Below, piece by piece: positions 6,711 through 9,199 of a DNA stretch of 9,199 nucleotides. Below the pieces are notes generated by a model. It made no database searches. It saw nothing but the letters and a program-made list of their open reading frames with translations, and was not told the origin of the DNA. The translations under genes and the position numbers were made by a program. Within the stretch, counting starts at the first letter, position 1. Every line of letters starts with the position of its first letter. Origin of the DNA: Ferroplasmaceae archaeon UBA567 (GTDB taxonomy: Archaea > Thermoplasmatota > Thermoplasmata > Thermoplasmatales > Thermoplasmataceae); contig DAUP01000065.1 in NCBI GenBank assembly GCA_002505185.1, positions 1 through 9,199 of the forward strand, read 5' to 3'.

Positions 6711-9052
6711 AAATTACCACTTGCCCGCTGATCTGCAGCTCTTACAATTGTTTCCATATATGCCAACCTGAATATACCATATTTTTTATATAGAGATATA
6801 ACCATATGAATCCAGCTCTCTTTATCAACACTGCCTATTTGCATTAAGGACATGTCAAGCTCTGTTTGATTTATATCAATTCCATTTAAATTGAAGGGTT
6901 TTATTATATCCTTATCCCACACCCCTTTTGCGAATATCCTATTATTTCCCGGAATATATTCTCCAGCTATTGATGATATTGACAGCCTCACTTTTCCATG
7001 GTGTGCAGCTGCAAGATACGCAACTTCGTTGCTTTCTCCGTTCTGCAATGCCAATAATCCAGAAACAAGTTCATGCCTGAAATATTTCCTTAATTTTAAA
7101 TCGGGATCATATCTCGCCGGCATTTCTCTTCTCCATTTATTATCAGGAGCTTTAGCGTATATTTCATTCTCATTTTCATTTTTAATAATTTTTGCCTGGA
7201 AAGCATCGTGGGATTTTCCTGCATCATGCCACTGGGCACCACCGATTATATTGTCAATTATGTTTTTATCAAATACTAGTTTTCTTGAGTTTATTTGTGC
7301 CAATATATAATTGCATTTTTCAACTACCTGCTGTGTATGCAAATTAAGTGTCATATAATTTTGAATAGAATTCTCGTCTGCAGAATAGGAATCTGAACTT
7401 TTACTGTGTTTCTCACCTTTTATTTCTTCTACATGCCCTTTAAAATCATTGTCATAACCTTTCTCGATAGTATATCCACCACTGTTGCTATCGATTAGAA
7501 GAATTGTGCCAGGGATAATGGTATTTTTATTTTTTATTGGTTCCCAGTTGCCTTCAAGGAAGTTGTACCTGAACAAGGTGAATTTAGAATTTTTAATATC
7601 GGTAATGCTAGCCTGGCATAGTTCATCGGCATCTGCCAGTGGCTGGACCTTAAGATCTTTATTTTTCAATTCTCTCCAGAATACAAAAACATTTGATGAA
7701 GTTGAATCCCGGACAAATATGGAGATATCCATGTCCTGCCCCGATATGTCAGGAGAGGTGTCGAATAGCTCTATTATATCGCTATCCCTCAAAAAAGTGG
7801 CCGGATTGTGCGGTACAATATTTTTTTTATTTAGTGTATCAATAATTTCCGGTGTTAGTTGCTGATTATCAAATTCATTTAAAATTTTAATAGAATTTTT
7901 AATATCTTCATCGTCGTACGGACTTTTTATTTCCTTTTTATCATTAAAGATTTTTCCATGTTCGAATATAATTATCTTGCCATCGCCATATTCCCCGGAT
8001 CTATTGCATCTTCCAAACCTTTGAATAAGAGATGATAAGGGTGCGACTTCTGTATACATTAATTCACAGGAAATATCCATGCCAGCTTCAATAACCTGTG
8101 TGGATATTATAATGCTGCTTTTGTTCTGGTTATTCAATTCCATAGCCCTTTTTATTTTTTTATCTTTATCAGGCCTTCTAAAATGGGAATGTAAGAGTAC
8201 AATACTATCAGGATCATAATTATCCTTTAATTTGTCATATAAACTAATGGCACTTTTCACATTATTTACTATAACTATAATTTTATGCTCTTTATTGTTT
8301 GTTATATCTTTTACAAGATTGTCTAGAGATTTAAAATTATTAATTTTAATGGATTTTTTTGCATTTATAATTTTTTTAATATTGTCATTTTCATAGTCTA
8401 GACTGGACAATTTAGCTATTTTATTTGCATCTACACTGAAATCAACTGTTTGCAAGGCATTCCCGACAGTTGCACTCATCCATATACTTCCATTAGTACC
8501 AAAAGTTCCATACTTTTCCCTAAAAGATTGCAGTTGCATAGTGGTGTTTAACCCATTCCCCATTAATTGTGTTTCATCCATAACCCACAGGGCATCATTA
8601 TTTAGAAGTGAGAATTGGATAGGCCACCGGTATTTGCTCATTCCATATCCTCTGTTCAGTGCACGTGAAATAAGCATATCCTGGGTTCCTACTATTATAC
8701 AATTATCCTCAGGATAAATATCCCAGTTGTGAGTAGTTTCACCGCCCATTATGGTTACTACTTTTATTTTATCGCATTCAATGTTCTTTAGCCATAAGTT
8801 TATATTATCCCTGACCTGTTCGACAATAGAACGCATAGGCAGGCAATAGACAAGGCGTTGTGGAACATCATTCCTATTATTCTGCAACAATTTCCATATC
8901 CATGCAATAACTATAGATGAAGTTTTTCCAGTACCAGTGGGAACTTCAAGTACCTGAGGAAAATCTTTATTCTCCGCAATATTTATCTGGTATGGATACG
9001 GGTCAAAAGATGTTGCCTTTTTAAAAAATTCAGAGTAGGTAGTATAATGCAT
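6707..9052 (-). CDS. cas3: Cas3 helicase-nuclease with C-terminal HD domain
   Basis: Cas3 is the motor that unwinds and degrades DNA marked by the crRNA complex. The 781 residues begin with a superfamily 2 helicase: Walker A PTGTGKT (38-44), motif Ia YCLPMRSIVEQ (69-79), Walker B DETQ (159-162) in place of the usual DEXH/DEAH, SAT (193-195), motif V STQVIEAGMDIS (317-328) and motif VI LIQRFGRCNRSGE (342-354). The HD nuclease follows at about 565-781, with His572, His609-Asp610 in WHDAGKSH, His660, His684-His685 in AAHHGK, and Asp774 in RAADQRAS. Thus all expected metal-site residues are present. This helicase-then-HD order is reversed from most type I Cas3 proteins and is characteristic of type I-G. 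It is the first gene of the operon. The ATG is chosen because it follows an archaeal TATA box at leaderless spacing and no other Met precedes the helicase core. Confidence 0.95.
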   Translation of the reverse strand: MHYTTYSEFFKKATSFDPYPYQINIAENKDFPQVLEVPTGTGKTSSIVIAWIWKLLQNNRNDVPQRLVYCLPMRSIVEQVRDNINLWLKNIECDKIKVVTIMGGETTHNWDIYPEDNCIIVGTQDMLISRALNRGYGMSKYRWPIQFSLLNNDALWVMDETQLMGNGLNTTMQLQSFREKYGTFGTNGSIWMSATVGNALQTVDFSVDANKIAKLSSLDYENDNIKKIINAKKSIKINNFKSLDNLVKDITNNKEHKIIVIVNNVKSAISLYDKLKDNYDPDSIVLLHSHFRRPDKDKKIKRAMELNNQNKSSIIISTQVIEAGMDISCELMYTEVAPLSSLIQRFGRCNRSGEYGDGKIIIFEHGKIFNDKKEIKSPYDDEDIKNSIKILNEFDNQQLTPEIIDTLNKKNIVPHNPATFLRDSDIIELFDTSPDISGQDMDISIFVRDSTSSNVFVFWRELKNKDLKVQPLADADELCQASITDIKNSKFTLFRYNFLEGNWEPIKNKNTIIPGTILLIDSNSGGYTIEKGYDNDFKGHVEEIKGEKHSKSSDSYSADENSIQNYMTLNLHTQQVVEKCNYILAQINSRKLVFDKNIIDNIIGGAQWHDAGKSHDAFQAKIIKNENENEIYAKAPDNKWRREMPARYDPDLKLRKYFRHELVSGLLALQNGESNEVAYLAAAHHGKVRLSISSIAGEYIPGNNRIFAKGVWDKDIIKPFNLNGIDINQTELDMSLMQIGSVDKESWIHMVISLYKKYGIFRLAYMETIVRAADQRASGNL

Positions 9053-9076
9053 CTTAAGATTATTATTTATAAGTTG

Positions 9077-9084
9077 TATTTAAA
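9077..9084 (-). promoter_or_regulatory. Archaeal TATA box of the cas operon
   Basis: TTTAAATA on the minus strand, centred about 28 nt before the cas3 ATG. With the usual archaeal TATA-to-start spacing, transcription would begin within a few bases of the ATG, giving a leaderless message. No Shine-Dalgarno site precedes cas3, which agrees. A second TATA-like sequence at 9065-9072 is too near the ATG to serve. Confidence 0.6.
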
Positions 9085-9102
9085 TCTGTTGAATTTACGT
9101 AG

Positions 9103-9117
9103 GAACTGGAGTAGTTC
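9103..9117. promoter_or_regulatory. GAACT-N5-AGTTC dyad, possible operator
   Basis: A perfect 5-bp inverted repeat with a 5-nt spacer lies just upstream of the cas3 promoter elements. A further GAACTA occurs at 9189-9194, so TAGTTC (9112-9117) has a second inverted partner. Such dyads can bind dimeric regulators, but a 5-bp arm is short and no binding protein is encoded in the window. Confidence 0.3.
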
Positions 9118-9123
9118 ATAAAC

Positions 9124-9131
9124 ATATATTT
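9124..9131 (+). promoter_or_regulatory. Possible divergent TATA box
   Basis: ATATATTT on the plus strand, centred about 28 nt before an ATG at 9156, the same spacing as the cas3 promoter. It could drive transcription rightward out of the window, into a gene or a CRISPR array not visible here. A TATA-like octamer is common in DNA this AT-rich. Confidence 0.3.
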
Positions 9132-9199
9132 GCCTCTATAAGGGGAAATTCTAAAATGAACATATCAAGACATGAAATACTCTTTTAAGAACTATTAAT

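Noticed and set aside
9156..9188. Ten-codon plus-strand ORF (MNISRHEILF) after the divergent TATA-like box
   Set aside because: It has leaderless-type spacing but is too short to support as a gene from sequence alone. It is mentioned only as part of the divergent-region observation.

Overview
The window holds one complete type I-G (formerly I-U) CRISPR-Cas gene set, all on the minus strand. In transcription order it runs from about 9052 down to 314: cas3 (helicase with the HD nuclease at its C-terminus), csx17/cas8 (large subunit), csb1/cas7 (backbone), csb2 (cas5-cas6 fusion), a cas4-cas1 fusion, and cas2. These cover every step known for the type. Cas4-Cas1 and Cas2 acquire spacers, Csb2 is the expected crRNA-processing and 5'-handle protein, Csb1, Csb2 and Csx17 form the surveillance complex, and Cas3 degrades the target. 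Motifs that define activity are intact in Cas1, Cas2, Cas4 and Cas3, so the locus looks functional, not decayed.

The host is probably an archaeon, and an AT-rich acidophile of the Thermoplasmatales type fits well. The reasons are an archaeal TATA box placed so that the cas3 mRNA would be essentially leaderless, GGTGAT/GAGGT-type ribosome sites inside the operon, and frequent AGG and ATA codons. This is inference: no rRNA or housekeeping gene is present. Type I-G is known mainly from bacteria, so an archaeal host would be notable.

Layout: 9053-9199 is a short, apparently bidirectional regulatory region with TATA-like elements facing both ways and a GAACT-N5-AGTTC dyad between them. From 9052 to 314 the six genes are packed end to end. 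Neighbours overlap by 4, 8, 14 and 14 nt, and the last two are separated by 4 nt, which implies one transcript and translational coupling. From 1 to 313 the DNA is AT-rich and holds a doubtful 72-codon ORF, an A/T-rich imperfect palindrome and a TATA-like octamer.

No CRISPR repeat array is visible anywhere in the window, and there is no separate cas6 or small-subunit (cas11) gene. The details most worth following are the archaeal setting, the repetitive acidic tail of Csb1 that also carries the stacked csb2 start codons, the absent array, the divergent promoter region, and a strong internal Shine-Dalgarno-like site early in csx17.
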